Positions 43,585 through 53,774 are shown, counted from the stretch's first letter. The stretch: DNA of 64,000 nucleotides from Pigmentiphaga litoralis (GCF_014651835.1 NZ_BMXQ01000001.1:2764120-2828119); one strand, 5' to 3'. Program-made: numbers and translations. Notes: generated by a model not told the origin, from the letters alone.

Positions 43585-43610
43585 AAAAAGCGGCCCGAAG
43601 GCCGCTTTTT
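43585..43610 (-). terminator. Rho-independent terminator after lipA
   Basis: An 11-bp perfect stem (AAAAAGCGGCC with GGCCGCTTTTT) closes a CGAA-type tetraloop 33 bases downstream of the lipA stop. Terminal T-run on the - strand. Confidence 0.93.
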
Positions 43611-43642
43611 CTTCCACAGCCTGCTGTCCGCAGGCAGGCGGA

Positions 43643-44671
43643 TCAGTTCAACGAATCCGCCACGCCCGCCGCATGCGCCTGTTCGTCGGCATGGTACGAC
43701 GAGCGCACCATGGCGCCGACGGCCGCATGGGTGAACCCCATCGCGTAGGCTTCGCGTTCGAACATCTTGAACGTGTCGGGGTGCACATACCGCAGCACCG
43801 GCAGGTGGTGCTCGGACGGCTGCAGGTACTGGCCGATGGTCAGCATGTCGACGTTGTGCGCGCGCATGTCGCGCATGACTTCCAGGATTTCCTCGTCGGT
43901 CTCGCCCAGGCCGAGCATCAGGCCGGACTTGGTCGGAACGTTCGGGTGCAGCGCCTTGAAGTCGGCCAGAAGCTTGAGCGAGTGCTTGTAGTCCGATCCC
44001 GGACGGGCCTGCTTGTACAGGCGCGGCACGGTTTCCAGGTTGTGGTTCATGACGTCGGGCGGTCCGGCGTTCAGGATGGCCAGCGCACGATCCAGGCGGC
44101 CACGGAAGTCGGGCACCAGCACTTCAATGCGGGTGTTGGGCGACAGTTCGCGGGTCTTCTGGATGCATTCGACGAAGTGGGCGGCGCCACCGTCACGCAG
44201 GTCGTCGCGGTCCACCGAGGTGATGACGACGTAGTTGAGCTTCATGGCGCCGATCGTGCGGGCCAGGTTGAGCGGCTCGTCGGTGTCGAGCGGGTCGGGA
44301 CGGCCGTGGCCGACGTCACAGAAGGGGCAGCGGCGGGTGCACTTGTCGCCCATGATCATGAACGTGGCGGTGCCCTTGCCGAAGCATTCACCGATGTTCG
44401 GACATGAGGCTTCTTCGCACACGGTGTGCAGCTTGTGTTCGCGCAGGATCTGCTTGATCTCGTAGAAACGCGAACCGGGCGATGCGGCGCGCACGCGGAT
44501 CCAGTCGGGCTTCTTCAGCTTTTCAGCCGCGACGACCTTGACGGGAATGCGGGAGATCTTGGCCTCCGACTTCTGCTTCTTAAGCGGGTCGTAGGACTTG
44601 TTGGTGATGACGGGTTCGGCGGGGATGGCCGCGCTGGCCGCATCAACCGACGTATCGACTACAGAGCTCAT
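43643..44671 (-). CDS. lipA: Lipoyl synthase
   Basis: Radical-SAM enzyme that inserts two sulfurs into octanoyl-lipoyl domains. The auxiliary cluster cysteines are in [12 protein letters not shown], the SAM-cluster motif is [10 protein letters not shown], and RSSYHAD near the C-terminus carries the conserved serine ligand. A 45-residue N-terminal extension is poorly conserved. The ATG at 44671 is supported by alignment; 342 residues. It is downstream of lipB and ends in a strong terminator. Confidence 0.95.
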   Translation of the reverse strand: MSSVVDTSVDAASAAIPAEPVITNKSYDPLKKQKSEAKISRIPVKVVAAEKLKKPDWIRVRAASPGSRFYEIKQILREHKLHTVCEEASCPNIGECFGKGTATFMIMGDKCTRRCPFCDVGHGRPDPLDTDEPLNLARTIGAMKLNYVVITSVDRDDLRDGGAAHFVECIQKTRELSPNTRIEVLVPDFRGRLDRALAILNAGPPDVMNHNLETVPRLYKQARPGSDYKHSLKLLADFKALHPNVPTKSGLMLGLGETDEEILEVMRDMRAHNVDMLTIGQYLQPSEHHLPVLRYVHPDTFKMFEREAYAMGFTHAAVGAMVRSSYHADEQAHAAGVADSLN

Positions 44672-44733
44672 GGCTAGTATTCCTGAACAGCGGGGCCGGG
44701 GTAGAACCGGGGGCTGTGATTGGTGATAACCCC

Positions 44734-45480
44734 CTATTCTACCGCCGCGGAGGGGTCTCGCGTTGTTGCACTGCGGGACGGGTCGGCCGGGGTCGCCAGC
44801 AGCTGCGCGCTCAGGTGGGCCGCCAGCCGTTCGCCTGCGGTGACCAGGTCCACGTGGATGCCGCAAGCTGACAGGTCAACGGTGCGCAGGCCCGCGTAGC
44901 CGCAGGGGTTGATGCCATCGAACGGCGACAGGTCCATCGCCACGTTCAGGGCCAGCCCATGATAGGTACAGTGCTTATGGACCTTGATGCCCAGGGCCGC
45001 GATCTTGGCAAGTTCACGCGGTGGCGCGGCCGCGATCGATCCGTCAGCACCCTCCAAAAAATTTTGGCCGGCTCCGGCCGCCGGCCGTGGCCACGGCACA
45101 TACACCCCCGGCGCGCCCGCCTTGCGCTGCGCGTCGTTCACGCCGAATTCCGCCAGGGTATCGATCAGCGCCTGTTCGACGCGAGACACGTATTCCTTCA
45201 CGAAATACCCGACGCGCCGCAGGTCCAGCAGCACATAGGCCACGACCTGGCCCGGCCCGTGATAGGTCACCTGCCCGCCCCGATCGCTCTGCACGACCGG
45301 TATGTGGCTGGGCGCCAGCAGGTGCTCGGGCTTGCCAGCCAGGCCCTGCGTGTAGACGGGGGAATGCTCGACCAGCCACAGTTCATCGGGCGTGTCGGGT
45401 GTGCGCGCCGCCGTGAAGGCACGCATGGCTTCCCACGTGGCCTGGTAGTCCGAGGGGCGCGGCAGCCAGCGGATCAGCAT
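44734..45480 (-). CDS. lipB: Octanoyl-ACP:protein N-octanoyltransferase
   Basis: It transfers octanoyl from ACP to lipoyl domains. Motifs: [32 protein letters not shown], the catalytic Lys in [12 protein letters not shown] and the catalytic Cys in [15 protein letters not shown] segment of about 25 residues between VYVPWP and LAKIAALG is an insertion compared with E. coli LipB, low-complexity and probably a surface loop. 248 residues. Between ybeD and lipA. Confidence 0.94.
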   Translation of the reverse strand: MLIRWLPRPSDYQATWEAMRAFTAARTPDTPDELWLVEHSPVYTQGLAGKPEHLLAPSHIPVVQSDRGGQVTYHGPGQVVAYVLLDLRRVGYFVKEYVSRVEQALIDTLAEFGVNDAQRKAGAPGVYVPWPRPAAGAGQNFLEGADGSIAAAPPRELAKIAALGIKVHKHCTYHGLALNVAMDLSPFDGINPCGYAGLRTVDLSACGIHVDLVTAGERLAAHLSAQLLATPADPSRSATTRDPSAAVE

Positions 45481-45571
45481 GGCCGCACCGTAGCAAAGCG
45501 CCGCAGCACGTGCAGCGGCACGGGCAGCGGCCCGCGCAACCGCGCCACGGGGTGCCCCCCAACCGCAGCCG

Positions 45572-45856
45572 TCACAGAACGATTTTGACCATCGGGTGGC
45601 CGCTCAGCTCTTGATACAGCGCGTCGAGCTGTTCGCGCGACGTGGCGCGCACGGTAAAGGTCAGGCCGAGGTAGTTGCCGCCCTTGCTGGGGCGCATTTC
45701 CACCGTGGCCGGATCGAAGACCGGGTCGTGGCGCAGCACGACTTCGGTCAGCGTGGCCGCAAATTCAGGGTGGTGCTGACCCATCACCTTGATGGGAAAG
45801 TCCGACGGATACTCGATCAACGAGGTCCGTTCATCCGGGGATTCGATTTTTTCCAT
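45572..45856 (-). CDS. ybeD: YbeD/DUF493 family protein
   Basis: Small ACT-like-fold protein (94 residues) of unknown role, almost always beside lipB. Family features: [49 protein letters not shown] and HPMVKIVL at the end. Two bases after the dat stop, so it is in the dacA-dat-ybeD-lipB-lipA unit. Confidence 0.92.
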   Translation of the reverse strand: MEKIESPDERTSLIEYPSDFPIKVMGQHHPEFAATLTEVVLRHDPVFDPATVEMRPSKGGNYLGLTFTVRATSREQLDALYQELSGHPMVKIVL

Positions 45857-45858
45857 GA

Positions 45859-46725
45859 TCACAACGCCGCAATGGCCTCGTCGTATTCCTTGCGCAGGCG
45901 GGCATAGACCGGTCCGGGTTTCCCGGTGCCGATCGGCTGGCCGTTGTAGGACACGATGGGCAGAATTTCCTTGGTGGCTGACGACAACATCAATTCGTCG
46001 GCCGCTTGCACTTCGGCTTCGGCAACGGGGCGGATCTCGATGGGCAGGCCGCGCGCGGCGGCCAGACCTTCGATGAATCCGTAGCGGATGCCTTCCAGAA
46101 TCAGGTGGTTCTTGAGCGGCGCGATGATCGCGCCGTCTTTCACCACCCATATATTGCTCGATGACCCTTCCGACAGGAACCCGTCGCGGAACATCACGAC
46201 TTCCTGCGCCTGATGATCGACAGCGTACTGCTTGGCCAGCACATTGCCCAGCAAGGATGTGGACTTGATCTCGCAATGCAGCCAGCGCTCGTCGGGCATG
46301 CTGACGACGCTGACGCCCTGCTCACGTTGCCGCGCGTCGGGCCGCGTGAATGGCGACGTCATGCCGAACACGGTCGGAACCACGTCATTGGTCGGGAAGG
46401 CGTGGTCGCGCTTGGCCACGCCGCGGGTCACCTGCAGGTAGACGAACTGGTCATCGGCGGGCGAACTGTCGATCAGCTGGCGCACCAGATCTTCCCATTC
46501 CACCAGGCTGTGCGGATTGCGGATGCGCAGCGCGCCCAGGCTGCGTTCCAGACGAGCCAGGTGATGGCTCATGCGGAACGGCTTGCGATGGTAGACCGGG
46601 ACGACTTCGTAGATGCCGTCGCCAAAGATGAAGCCGCGGTCGAGCACCGACACCTTGGCTTCCGACAGTGGCGACCACGCGCCATTCAAATAGACCAGTG
46701 GGTCGCCCGTGATCCCGTCGATCAT
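45859..46725 (-). CDS. dat: D-amino acid aminotransferase
   Basis: Class IV PLP aminotransferase, probably making D-glutamate or D-alanine. N-terminal VYLNGAWSPLSEAKVSVLDRGFIFGDGIYEVVPVY, with the PLP lysine in LHCEIKSTSLLGNVLAKQ and the cofactor-phosphate loop SEGSSSNIWVV. Branched-chain aminotransferase and aminodeoxychorismate lyase are close relatives; RGFIFGDGIYEVVPV favours D-amino acid transaminase. 288 residues. It lies 16 bases after dacA, with which a role in wall D-amino acid metabolism fits. Confidence 0.88.
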   Translation of the reverse strand: MIDGITGDPLVYLNGAWSPLSEAKVSVLDRGFIFGDGIYEVVPVYHRKPFRMSHHLARLERSLGALRIRNPHSLVEWEDLVRQLIDSSPADDQFVYLQVTRGVAKRDHAFPTNDVVPTVFGMTSPFTRPDARQREQGVSVVSMPDERWLHCEIKSTSLLGNVLAKQYAVDHQAQEVVMFRDGFLSEGSSSNIWVVKDGAIIAPLKNHLILEGIRYGFIEGLAAARGLPIEIRPVAEAEVQAADELMLSSATKEILPIVSYNGQPIGTGKPGPVYARLRKEYDEAIAAL

Positions 46726-46741
46726 CCCGTTTCCTTGAAGA

Positions 46742-48031
46742 TTATTTGAACCAGAGACGCATGGCGTCGAACGCGCGGCCGAAGATGCCGGCCAGTTCGA
46801 CCGGCTCCAGCACGACCAGCGGCACTTCACGCACCGGCTTGTCGTTCAGCGTGAGCTTGAGCGTACCCACTTGCTGGCCCGGGAGCAACGGGGCGACCAA
46901 AGGATCGGTGCGTTCGATTCCGGACTTGATGTTGCCGGCCTGCCCACGCGGCACGGTCACCCAGATCGGCTGCGGCGAGCCCAGCTTGGCGGTCTTGGCG
47001 CTGCCCTTCCACACCGGTGGTTCGGCCACGGCCTGGTTGGCGGCATACACCCGGACGGTGTCGAAGTTCTGGAAGCTCCAGTTCATCAGCTTCAGGCTTT
47101 CCTGCGAGCGTGCGTGCTCGCTGGCCGCGCCGACCATCACGGTCAGGATGCGACGATCGCCGCGCATGGCAGACGCAATCAGGCAGTAGCCGGCCGCATC
47201 GGTGTGACCCGTCTTCATGCCATCGACCGACGGATCGAGGAACAACAGGCGGTTGCGGTTGGGCTGCGAAATCTTGTTGTACGTGAACTGACGTTCCTTG
47301 TAGTACGTCGAGTAATACGCGGGGTGGTCCTGGATCAAGCGCTTGGCCAGCAGCGCCAGGTCGCGCGCGGTAGTCACGTGCGTCGGATCGGGCAGGCCCG
47401 TCGAGTTCACGAAGTGCGTGTTGTTCAGGCCCAGGCGCAGGGCTTCCTGGTTCATGAGCGTGGCAAAGGCTTCTTCGGTGCCCGAGACGGCTTCGGCCAG
47501 GGCCACCGTGGCGTCGTTGCCCGACTGGATGATCATGCCGCGAATCAGTTCGTCGACCGACACAGGCTTGCGCGGCTCGATGAACATGCGCGATCCGCCC
47601 GTACGCCAGGCCTTTTGCGACACGTTGATCGTCTGGTCCAGCGACAGGCGCTTTTCCTTCAGCGCGTTGAACACCAGATAGGCCGACATCACCTTGGTCA
47701 GCGACGCAGGTTCCACTCGTTCGTCGGCACGGTCTTCGGCCAGCACCTGGTCGCTGGTCACGTCGATCGTGACCCACGACCGGGCTGCGACGGCCGGCGC
47801 CGGAATGGCCGACAGCAGGCCCACCGACGACATCGCCGGCGCGCCGGGCTGGGCCGACGACGTGGTGGCGGCCGGCGCCGCGGCAGGACCGGCAGCGGTG
47901 GCCGGAGCCGTCGGGGCCGGGGCTGCAGCAAAGGCAGCAGGCAGTGCGGTGGTCGTGACGAGCATGGCCGAAGCCAGGGCGGTCAGGGCGTATCGACGAC
48001 CTGTAGCACCCAGAGTGGAACGCAGATTCAT
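46742..48031 (-). CDS. dacA: D-alanyl-D-alanine carboxypeptidase (PBP5/6 type)
   Basis: Periplasmic penicillin-binding protein that trims pentapeptides. Signal peptide (about 1-36, PAAFAA), an Ala/Pro/Thr-rich linker (36-80), then the catalytic domain with SxxK in EPASLTKVMSAYL, SGN in MIIQSGNDATVALAEAV and KTG in VDGMKTGHTDAAG, a beta-rich C-terminal domain (about 330-410) and the amphipathic anchor FGRAFDAMRLWFK. I use the ATG at 48031 because it gives a standard signal peptide; an upstream ATG (48055) adds eight residues. A possible -10 (TATAAT on the - strand, 48141-48136) lies ahead. Confidence 0.93.
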   Translation of the reverse strand: MNLRSTLGATGRRYALTALASAMLVTTTALPAAFAAAPAPTAPATAAGPAAAPAATTSSAQPGAPAMSSVGLLSAIPAPAVAARSWVTIDVTSDQVLAEDRADERVEPASLTKVMSAYLVFNALKEKRLSLDQTINVSQKAWRTGGSRMFIEPRKPVSVDELIRGMIIQSGNDATVALAEAVSGTEEAFATLMNQEALRLGLNNTHFVNSTGLPDPTHVTTARDLALLAKRLIQDHPAYYSTYYKERQFTYNKISQPNRNRLLFLDPSVDGMKTGHTDAAGYCLIASAMRGDRRILTVMVGAASEHARSQESLKLMNWSFQNFDTVRVYAANQAVAEPPVWKGSAKTAKLGSPQPIWVTVPRGQAGNIKSGIERTDPLVAPLLPGQQVGTLKLTLNDKPVREVPLVVLEPVELAGIFGRAFDAMRLWFK

Positions 48032-48211
48032 GGGGGGAGAATTCGAGTCGTGCATGCGGGACTGGGCGCCGGCCGGCGGTAAGAAGCCAGGGACGACGGG
48101 ATCACTTGACCCGGCATGCGAGATGGAAAAGACCGATTATAGGCACCCCGGCAAGCCGAGGCCCGGCGCGGGTCCGGCCGGGGAATGCAACGGATTGCTA
48201 CTGTTGCCAAA

Positions 48212-48865
48212 TCAGGGGCGTGTCAGGTGCGCGAGCACCAGGCGTTTGACGATGGTCAGGTTGCCGTGGAAGAAATGGCCCGCGCCCGGGATGACCGTGA
48301 CGGGCAGCGACTGCGGCCGCGCCCAGTCCATGACCGACGAGAGCGGCACGGTGTCGTCCTGCTCGCCATGGATGACCAGTGTGTCTTCGGGCACGGTGGC
48401 GACCTGGAACCGGCTTGCAGCGGTTCCCAGCAGCATCAGCGCCGACACCGGCAGGCCGCGCGGGCTGTCGGGTCCGCAGGCGGCAAACACCTGGCTGGCG
48501 ACGGCACTGCCGAACGAAAACCCGGCCAGCGCAAAACGCCCTGCGGCCAGGGCCGGGTACCGTTCGCGAAACTGGTCGACCAGGTCGGCCATGTCGGCCG
48601 CCTCGCCAATGCCGTTGTCAAAGACTCCTTCGGACTTGCCGATGCCGCGGAAATTCGGCCGCACCGTCACGAATCCCTCCTGCACGCAGGCGCGCGACAG
48701 CGTCGTCACGACCTTGTTGTCGCGGGTGCCGCCAAACAGCGGATGGGGATGCAGCACCAGCGCCCAGCCGATCGCGCCCTCCATCCCGCCGTCGGGGATA
48801 TCAAGCGCGCAATCGATGAGGCCGGCCTGGCCGGTGAAGGTGAGGGTGTCGGTAGAAGCAGCCAT
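48212..48865 (-). CDS. Alpha/beta hydrolase (dienelactone-hydrolase-like, YcjY group)
   Basis: 217-residue alpha/beta hydrolase, common in beta-proteobacteria beside a ferredoxin gene. HPHPLFGGTRDNKVV, VRPNFRGIGKSEGVFDNG, the nucleophile in LAGFSFGSAVAS, the acidic residue in VIHGEQDDTVPL and the His in IPGAGHFFHG. Substrate unknown. 16 bases after the ferredoxin gene. Confidence 0.85.
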   Translation of the reverse strand: MAASTDTLTFTGQAGLIDCALDIPDGGMEGAIGWALVLHPHPLFGGTRDNKVVTTLSRACVQEGFVTVRPNFRGIGKSEGVFDNGIGEAADMADLVDQFRERYPALAAGRFALAGFSFGSAVASQVFAACGPDSPRGLPVSALMLLGTAASRFQVATVPEDTLVIHGEQDDTVPLSSVMDWARPQSLPVTVIPGAGHFFHGNLTIVKRLVLAHLTRP

Positions 48866-48881
48866 GCGTGTCCAGAAGCCT

Positions 48882-49199
48882 TCAGATCATCAGCCGTTCG
48901 ACCGGCTGGCCTTTGACGAAGTGCGAATCGATGATCTCGTCGATATCGCTTTTATCGATGTAGGTGTACCAGATGCCTTCGGGGTAGACGACCAGCACGG
49001 GCGCCTCTTCGCAGCGGTCCAGACAGCCTGCCTTGTTGATGCGGACCTCGCCCTGGCCGGACAGCCCGAGCGACTTGATGCGCTTCTTGGCATATTCCTG
49101 CATCGCCTGCGCGTCGCGGCGGGCACAGCTCGGGCGCGACGCCTTTTCTTCGCGCTCGTTCAGACAGAAAAACACGTGGTGCTTGTAGTAGGAACTCAT
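48882..49199 (-). CDS. Thioredoxin-like [2Fe-2S] ferredoxin
   Basis: 105-residue ferredoxin with Cys12, Cys25, Cys59 and Cys63 (VFFCLNERE, SRPSCARRD, KAGCLDRCEEAPV), the pattern of shethna/NuoE-like thioredoxin-fold ferredoxins. Partner unknown. Placed between a VanZ-like membrane protein (13 bases) and a hydrolase. Confidence 0.88.
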   Translation of the reverse strand: MSSYYKHHVFFCLNEREEKASRPSCARRDAQAMQEYAKKRIKSLGLSGQGEVRINKAGCLDRCEEAPVLVVYPEGIWYTYIDKSDIDEIIDSHFVKGQPVERLMI

Positions 49200-49212
49200 G
49201 GACAGGCGTCCT

Positions 49213-50343
49213 TCAAGAAGTGGGAGCGGCGTCGATGGGGGCCCGGCGCGGACGCGTCAGCCAGACCAGCGCCGCAACGGGCCAGATCACCGACAGGCCG
49301 AGCGTGAGCGATTCCAGATGCAGCCACCCGGCGCGGAACACGGTCGACATGCCGAAGTACTGATCGGCCGGAAACAGGTTGACGATCGCAAGTTGCATGA
49401 CCAGCGCGGCGATCCCCAGGCCACGCTGGACGCCGTTCGGCACATACGACAACAGTACCGCGAAAGCCACGCCGACGCAGCCGCCGACCACCGCGCCCTG
49501 GGTCAGCCAGATGGCCGGATCGAGCCCCGGAATCGCCAGCGGTTGCAGCAGCACCTTGATGGCCAGCGCCAGCACGACCAGCGCAACCGGCAGCACACCG
49601 CGCGCAGCCACCGGCTTGGCGCTGTGCAGCAGCAACATGGCCGCGCCCACCATGGCGACGGCGGTGCAGATCTGTTCGGCCCAGACGCGGTGCACCGGCT
49701 CGGGCGCCCAGAATTCGGCCACCAGCTCCGCCGGAAACGCGGCCCAATCGCCCAGTAGCAGCCAGAATTCGCCGGTGCCGAACAGCATGGGCTGACGCGG
49801 CACCTGAACGATCACCCACAACGCAGCCAGGATCAGGGCCGGACCGGCGTCGGGCAGGAACCAGCGCAACCGCCATTTCAGCAACGCACTGCGGCCGATC
49901 AGGCGGCGAGCCGTGGCAACGCCCACCAGCGCGCCCAGCAAGGCGCCCGCCGCGTTGGCGGCAAGGTCGACATTGGACGAGATGCGGTCAGGCAGGAAGG
50001 TCTGCAGGGCTTCCAGCCCGCCCGACACGCCCCCGCACAGCAGCACGGCCAGCAGCACCGCCAGGGCGCCCCGGCAATACGGGTATACCGCCCAGACGAA
50101 CAGGGCCCCCGCCGGAAAGTAGGCGGCCACATTGGCGGCGATCTCGGAGCCCACCCAGTACCGTGGCCAGGGCGCCTTGAGATAGGCGAACGCCGGCACC
50201 CCGACGTCCATCCAGTCGGTGATGGGATACAGGCTGGCGTAGGCCACCAGCAGCAGCACGATCGACAGGGCGAGCCTGGCGAGCGGCGCGGCGTAGCCGA
50301 GTGCCGGAGGCGCCGGCTCGGCCGCGGGGCCAACGATGCTCAT
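49213..50343 (-). CDS. VanZ-like integral membrane protein
   Basis: 376-residue polytopic protein with about ten hydrophobic segments. The N-terminal half is a VanZ-type domain (AYFPAGALFVWAVYP, LEALQTFLPDRISSNVDLAANAAGALLGALVG). The C-terminal half is a separate four-to-five-helix region. VanZ domains are linked to lipoglycopeptide tolerance in Gram-positives; the role here is unknown. ATG at 50343. Divergent from birA. Confidence 0.82.
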   Translation of the reverse strand: MSIVGPAAEPAPPALGYAAPLARLALSIVLLLVAYASLYPITDWMDVGVPAFAYLKAPWPRYWVGSEIAANVAAYFPAGALFVWAVYPYCRGALAVLLAVLLCGGVSGGLEALQTFLPDRISSNVDLAANAAGALLGALVGVATARRLIGRSALLKWRLRWFLPDAGPALILAALWVIVQVPRQPMLFGTGEFWLLLGDWAAFPAELVAEFWAPEPVHRVWAEQICTAVAMVGAAMLLLHSAKPVAARGVLPVALVVLALAIKVLLQPLAIPGLDPAIWLTQGAVVGGCVGVAFAVLLSYVPNGVQRGLGIAALVMQLAIVNLFPADQYFGMSTVFRAGWLHLESLTLGLSVIWPVAALVWLTRPRRAPIDAAPTS

Positions 50344-50477
50344 GAAAGATAAATGACATGCATTTGCGACATGCCTCAAGTTTACGTGCACTCGGCGGGC
50401 GTGTCGTTGCCACCCGACAGGGGCCGCCTTGGGGAAAAACCGGGTGGCGTGCGGCGTTGCGGCCTACAATCCCGCCC

Positions 50478-51335
50478 ATGTTCGCGTCTTCCGCCTCTGG
50501 CCGGGACCCTGCGTCCCTCGCCTCGAACCCTTTTGCCGCCCGCGTCGCGCGGCTGCTGCCCGACTGGCACGACGTCAGCTGGGTGACTGAAACCGCCTCG
50601 ACCAACGCGGATCTGCAACGCGCCACCCGGGCTGCATTGGCCGACTGGCGCGGGCCCCTGCTGCGCGGCGCCGACCTGCAGACTGCCGGCCGGGGCCGGG
50701 CAGGCCGCCCCTGGCGCACCCAGGCCGGCGATGCCCTGCTGTTTTCCTGCGCCCTGAACACCCGGCTGCCGCCGGCGCAGTTGCCGCCGCTGTCCGTCGT
50801 GGCGGGCGTGGCGGCGTGCGAGGCACTGAACCGTTTCCTGCCGGCCGCCGCCCAGCCCGTCACGGTCAAATGGCCCAACGACCTGCAATGGGGCAGCGCG
50901 AAGCTGGCTGGCATCCTGCCCGAAACGGTCAGCCTGCCTGCGGGCCTGCGCACCGCGCCGCACCAGATCGGGCTGGTGCTGGGCATCGGCGTGAACCTGC
51001 GCGGCGGCGCCGCGCTGTCCACGCACCTGGGCCGGGCGGTGGCCGACTGGTCGATGACGGGGGGGCGCGCCGATCCGGCCGACCTGGTGGCGGCAATTGC
51101 CGAGGCCTGGCGCACCGCAATCGATGTCTATGCCGCCGAAGGCTTTGCACCCTTCGTGGCCCGATTTGCCTGTCACGACGCGCTTGGCGGGCACACCGTG
51201 CGCGTGCTGGATGGCGATCGTGTGCTGTTCGAAGGCATTGCCAGCGGCGTGGATGCGACCGGCCGGCTTCAGGTATCGACCTCGGACGGCCTGCGGGCCG
51301 TGACGGTAGGCGACGTGTCGGTGCGCAGCGCATGA
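50478..51335 (+). CDS. birA: Biotin--[acetyl-CoA-carboxylase] ligase, no HTH domain
   Basis: It activates biotin and attaches it to the BCCP lysine. 285 residues with the biotin-binding motif GRGRAGRPWRTQAGDAL and VKWPNDLQWGSAKLAGIL, LGIGVNL; the C-terminal SH3-like domain is at about 235-285. The DNA-binding domain of E. coli BirA is absent, so it does not repress bio genes. Followed directly by coaX with four-base overlap, as in Bordetella where the pair is birA-baf. Confidence 0.94.
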   Translation: MFASSASGRDPASLASNPFAARVARLLPDWHDVSWVTETASTNADLQRATRAALADWRGPLLRGADLQTAGRGRAGRPWRTQAGDALLFSCALNTRLPPAQLPPLSVVAGVAACEALNRFLPAAAQPVTVKWPNDLQWGSAKLAGILPETVSLPAGLRTAPHQIGLVLGIGVNLRGGAALSTHLGRAVADWSMTGGRADPADLVAAIAEAWRTAIDVYAAEGFAPFVARFACHDALGGHTVRVLDGDRVLFEGIASGVDATGRLQVSTSDGLRAVTVGDVSVRSA

Positions 51336-52300
51336 CAACGGCCGGGACGCCTGCTGGCGCGGCGCCATCCGATAGGCCCGGACTTGACGCATCGCCGCCC
51401 TTGACCACGCTGCTGGTCGACGCCGGCAATACGCGGGTCAAGTTCGGGCTGCGGCGAGACCGCGATTACTCGGCCATGCCTGCGCCGCGCGAAACGGCGC
51501 AGCGCGCGTTCGGGTACGACGAGCCCGAGGCGATCGCGGCCTGGCTGGATGGGCTGGTGGCGGCGGACGGGGTCGCTGCCGGGCCTTACGGCAGTGCGGC
51601 GGCGGACGGCGTTGCGGCCGCGATCCCGGCCGTGCTGGGCACCAATGTCGCCGGCGCCGCCGTGCAGCGCATGCTGGACGACCTGCTGGCCGCGCACGGA
51701 GCGACCGTGCAGTGGCAGACCGCCACGGCATCGCGGCTGGGCCTGGTGAACGGCTATCGGGAACCGACCCGCCTGGGCCCGGACCGCTGGCTGGGCATGG
51801 TCGGCATCTGGGCCTGCGCGCAACGGCCTGCATTTCTGACCACGGCGCCCTTGCCCACCGTGCATCTGCTGGCCCATTTCGGGACGGCGACGACGCTCGA
51901 TACCATCGACGAGACCGGGCATTTCACGGGCGGGCTGATCCTGCCCGGCCGCGAGATGATGCGGCGATCACTGGCGACCGGCACGGCCAACCTGCCGGCG
52001 GCCGAAGGCCACATCCAGCCCTTCCCCGGCGACACGCACGATGCCATTGCCTCGGGCGTGGCCGCAGCCCAGGCCGGCGCGGTGGCGCGGCAGTGGCTGG
52101 CGGTGCGCGACCGGTACGGCCGCCCGCCCCTGCTGCACGTCAGCGGCGGGGCCTGGCTGTCGATTGCGACGGAAGTACAACACTTGCTGGGCGCCATTGG
52201 ATCGACGCAGATCATCCGTGTGGTCGATAATCCGGTGTTGGACGGACTGGCCTGTGTTGCCGAGGCCGCCTCCTATTCCCTGTCTTCCCACCGTTCGTGA
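51332..52300 (+). CDS. coaX: Type III pantothenate kinase
   Basis: First enzyme of CoA synthesis, of the ASKHA-fold type. LLVDAGNTRVKFGL (phosphate-1 motif), RLGPDRWLGMVG (pantothenate-binding), HFGTATTLDTID (phosphate-2), TGGLILPGREMMRRSL and HVSGGAW. 322 residues, longer than usual because of a Gly/Ala-rich insertion (about 74-95) and a Pro-rich N-terminus. Coupled to birA. Confidence 0.93.
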   Translation: MTTAGTPAGAAPSDRPGLDASPPLTTLLVDAGNTRVKFGLRRDRDYSAMPAPRETAQRAFGYDEPEAIAAWLDGLVAADGVAAGPYGSAAADGVAAAIPAVLGTNVAGAAVQRMLDDLLAAHGATVQWQTATASRLGLVNGYREPTRLGPDRWLGMVGIWACAQRPAFLTTAPLPTVHLLAHFGTATTLDTIDETGHFTGGLILPGREMMRRSLATGTANLPAAEGHIQPFPGDTHDAIASGVAAAQAGAVARQWLAVRDRYGRPPLLHVSGGAWLSIATEVQHLLGAIGSTQIIRVVDNPVLDGLACVAEAASYSLSSHRS

Positions 52301-52312
52301 AATCTCCCCGCC

Positions 52313-53131
52313 ATGCGTAGTGTGTTCGTCGTGTTGCTCCTCGCCAACCTGGCCCTGTTCGGCATCGGCCACGGCTGGTTCGGCCAGGCCAAGTCGCAAC
52401 GCGGGCGCGAGCCGGCGCGGCTGAATCAGCAGATCCGCGAAGAAGCGATCGAAGTGCCCAGGATGCCGGGCGTGAATGAAACCGGGCCGCGGTCGTCGGG
52501 TCTGGAGTCGGGCACGCCCTTGGCGGCAAATGGGGCAACGGCCTTGGCACCCGGGGGCGCGGCCACTGCGGCAGCGGCCGGCTCGGGCGCCGCCGCCGTG
52601 CTGGTGCCAGCCACCGCGCCGCCCGCTGCGCCGTCGCCTGTCCCGCCCGCCCCCGCCGCGCCGCCAGCCGCAGCCGCGCTGGCCTGCCTTGAATGGGGCA
52701 GCTTTACCGATGCCGAATTGCCCGCGGCGCAGCGCTGGGCCGAAGAACGCCTGACGGGCGCCCGGGCAGAAATCCGGCGCGTCGGCGACCGCCCCAACTG
52801 GATGGTGATCGTCCCGGCATTTTCCGATGCCGATACGGCGCAGGCGGCCGCGATCCAGCTCAACCGGCGCGGCGTGAAGGACCTGTTCGTGATCCAGGAA
52901 GCGGGCCCGTACCAGAATGCCATCTCGCTCGGTGTCTTCCGCAATGAAGACAGCGCGCACCGTCAGGTCGACATGCTGCAGGGACAAGGCGTGCGTAACG
53001 CCAAGGTCGTGACCCGCCCTGGCGGCACGATTCGTTCATGGCTGGTGGTCCGCAACGTGACGGCCGACCAGCAGCAGGCGTTGCAGGATGCGCGCACGAC
53101 GTTCACGCGGCAGACGGTCGGCAACTGTTGA
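52313..53131 (+). CDS. SPOR-domain protein
   Basis: 272 residues with one N-terminal helix (about 4-20), a Pro/Ala-rich linker (65-125) and a C-terminal SPOR-like domain (about 126-265; CLEWGSFTDAELPAAQRWAEERL, VIQEAGPYQNAISLGVFRNEDSAHRQV), suggesting periplasmic binding to peptidoglycan at division sites. 12 bases after coaX, a common order in this family of bacteria. Confidence 0.85.
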   Translation: MRSVFVVLLLANLALFGIGHGWFGQAKSQRGREPARLNQQIREEAIEVPRMPGVNETGPRSSGLESGTPLAANGATALAPGGAATAAAAGSGAAAVLVPATAPPAAPSPVPPAPAAPPAAAALACLEWGSFTDAELPAAQRWAEERLTGARAEIRRVGDRPNWMVIVPAFSDADTAQAAAIQLNRRGVKDLFVIQEAGPYQNAISLGVFRNEDSAHRQVDMLQGQGVRNAKVVTRPGGTIRSWLVVRNVTADQQQALQDARTTFTRQTVGNC

Positions 53132-53169
53132 CCCCGGCGCGCGCGGCCACCCCCGCCCGACCGCGAGTC

Positions 53170-53685
53170 CTACTCGCCGCGGATCTTCTTCACCAGCCGC
53201 GTCGTCGACCGGTCATGCTCGAAGTCGATCGCAACCGCGTCGCCGCCCCAGCTGCGCACCAGATGCGTCTCGGGCAGCGTCTCCATGTCGTAGTCGCCGC
53301 CCTTGACGATCAGGTCGGGCCGCAGCAGCGCGATCAGCGCTTCGGGAGTGTCTTCATCGAACCATGTGACGGCATCGACGCATGCCAGCGCGGCCAGCAA
53401 GGCGGCGCGATCGGCCTCGGTATTCAGCGGGCGGTCAGGTCCCTTGCCCAGCCGGCGCGCCGACGCATCGGTGTTGATCGCAACAATCAGTGCACTGCCT
53501 AACTGCGCGGCGGCATCGAGATAGGTCACGTGGCCGCGATGCAGGATATCGAACACGCCGTTGGTGAACACCAGCGGGCGCGGCCAGCGCTGCTGCGCAA
53601 TGGCATCGGCGCAGGCCTGGGGGGTCAGGATCTTGGATTCGTAACGGGCCGGCACGGGCAAAGTCCCTGAAACAAAAGCGTACAT
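53170..53685 (-). CDS. rfaE2: D-beta-heptose 1-phosphate adenylyltransferase
   Basis: Nucleotidyltransferase that makes ADP-D-glycero-D-manno-heptose, as the separate C-terminal half of HldE. The motif is [18 protein letters not shown] (His49-x-x-His52), followed by [14 protein letters not shown] and [13 protein letters not shown]. 171 residues. The kinase half RfaE1 is not in the window. Divergent from an MFS gene. Confidence 0.93.
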   Translation of the reverse strand: MYAFVSGTLPVPARYESKILTPQACADAIAQQRWPRPLVFTNGVFDILHRGHVTYLDAAAQLGSALIVAINTDASARRLGKGPDRPLNTEADRAALLAALACVDAVTWFDEDTPEALIALLRPDLIVKGGDYDMETLPETHLVRSWGGDAVAIDFEHDRSTTRLVKKIRGE

Positions 53686-53774
53686 GGCAGATGGAAGCGG
53701 CCATTGTAGTGCCCCCCTCGACGGGTACTATGGCGCTGCACCTGTCCCCCAGCCGCCACGCGCCTTCAGAGTCC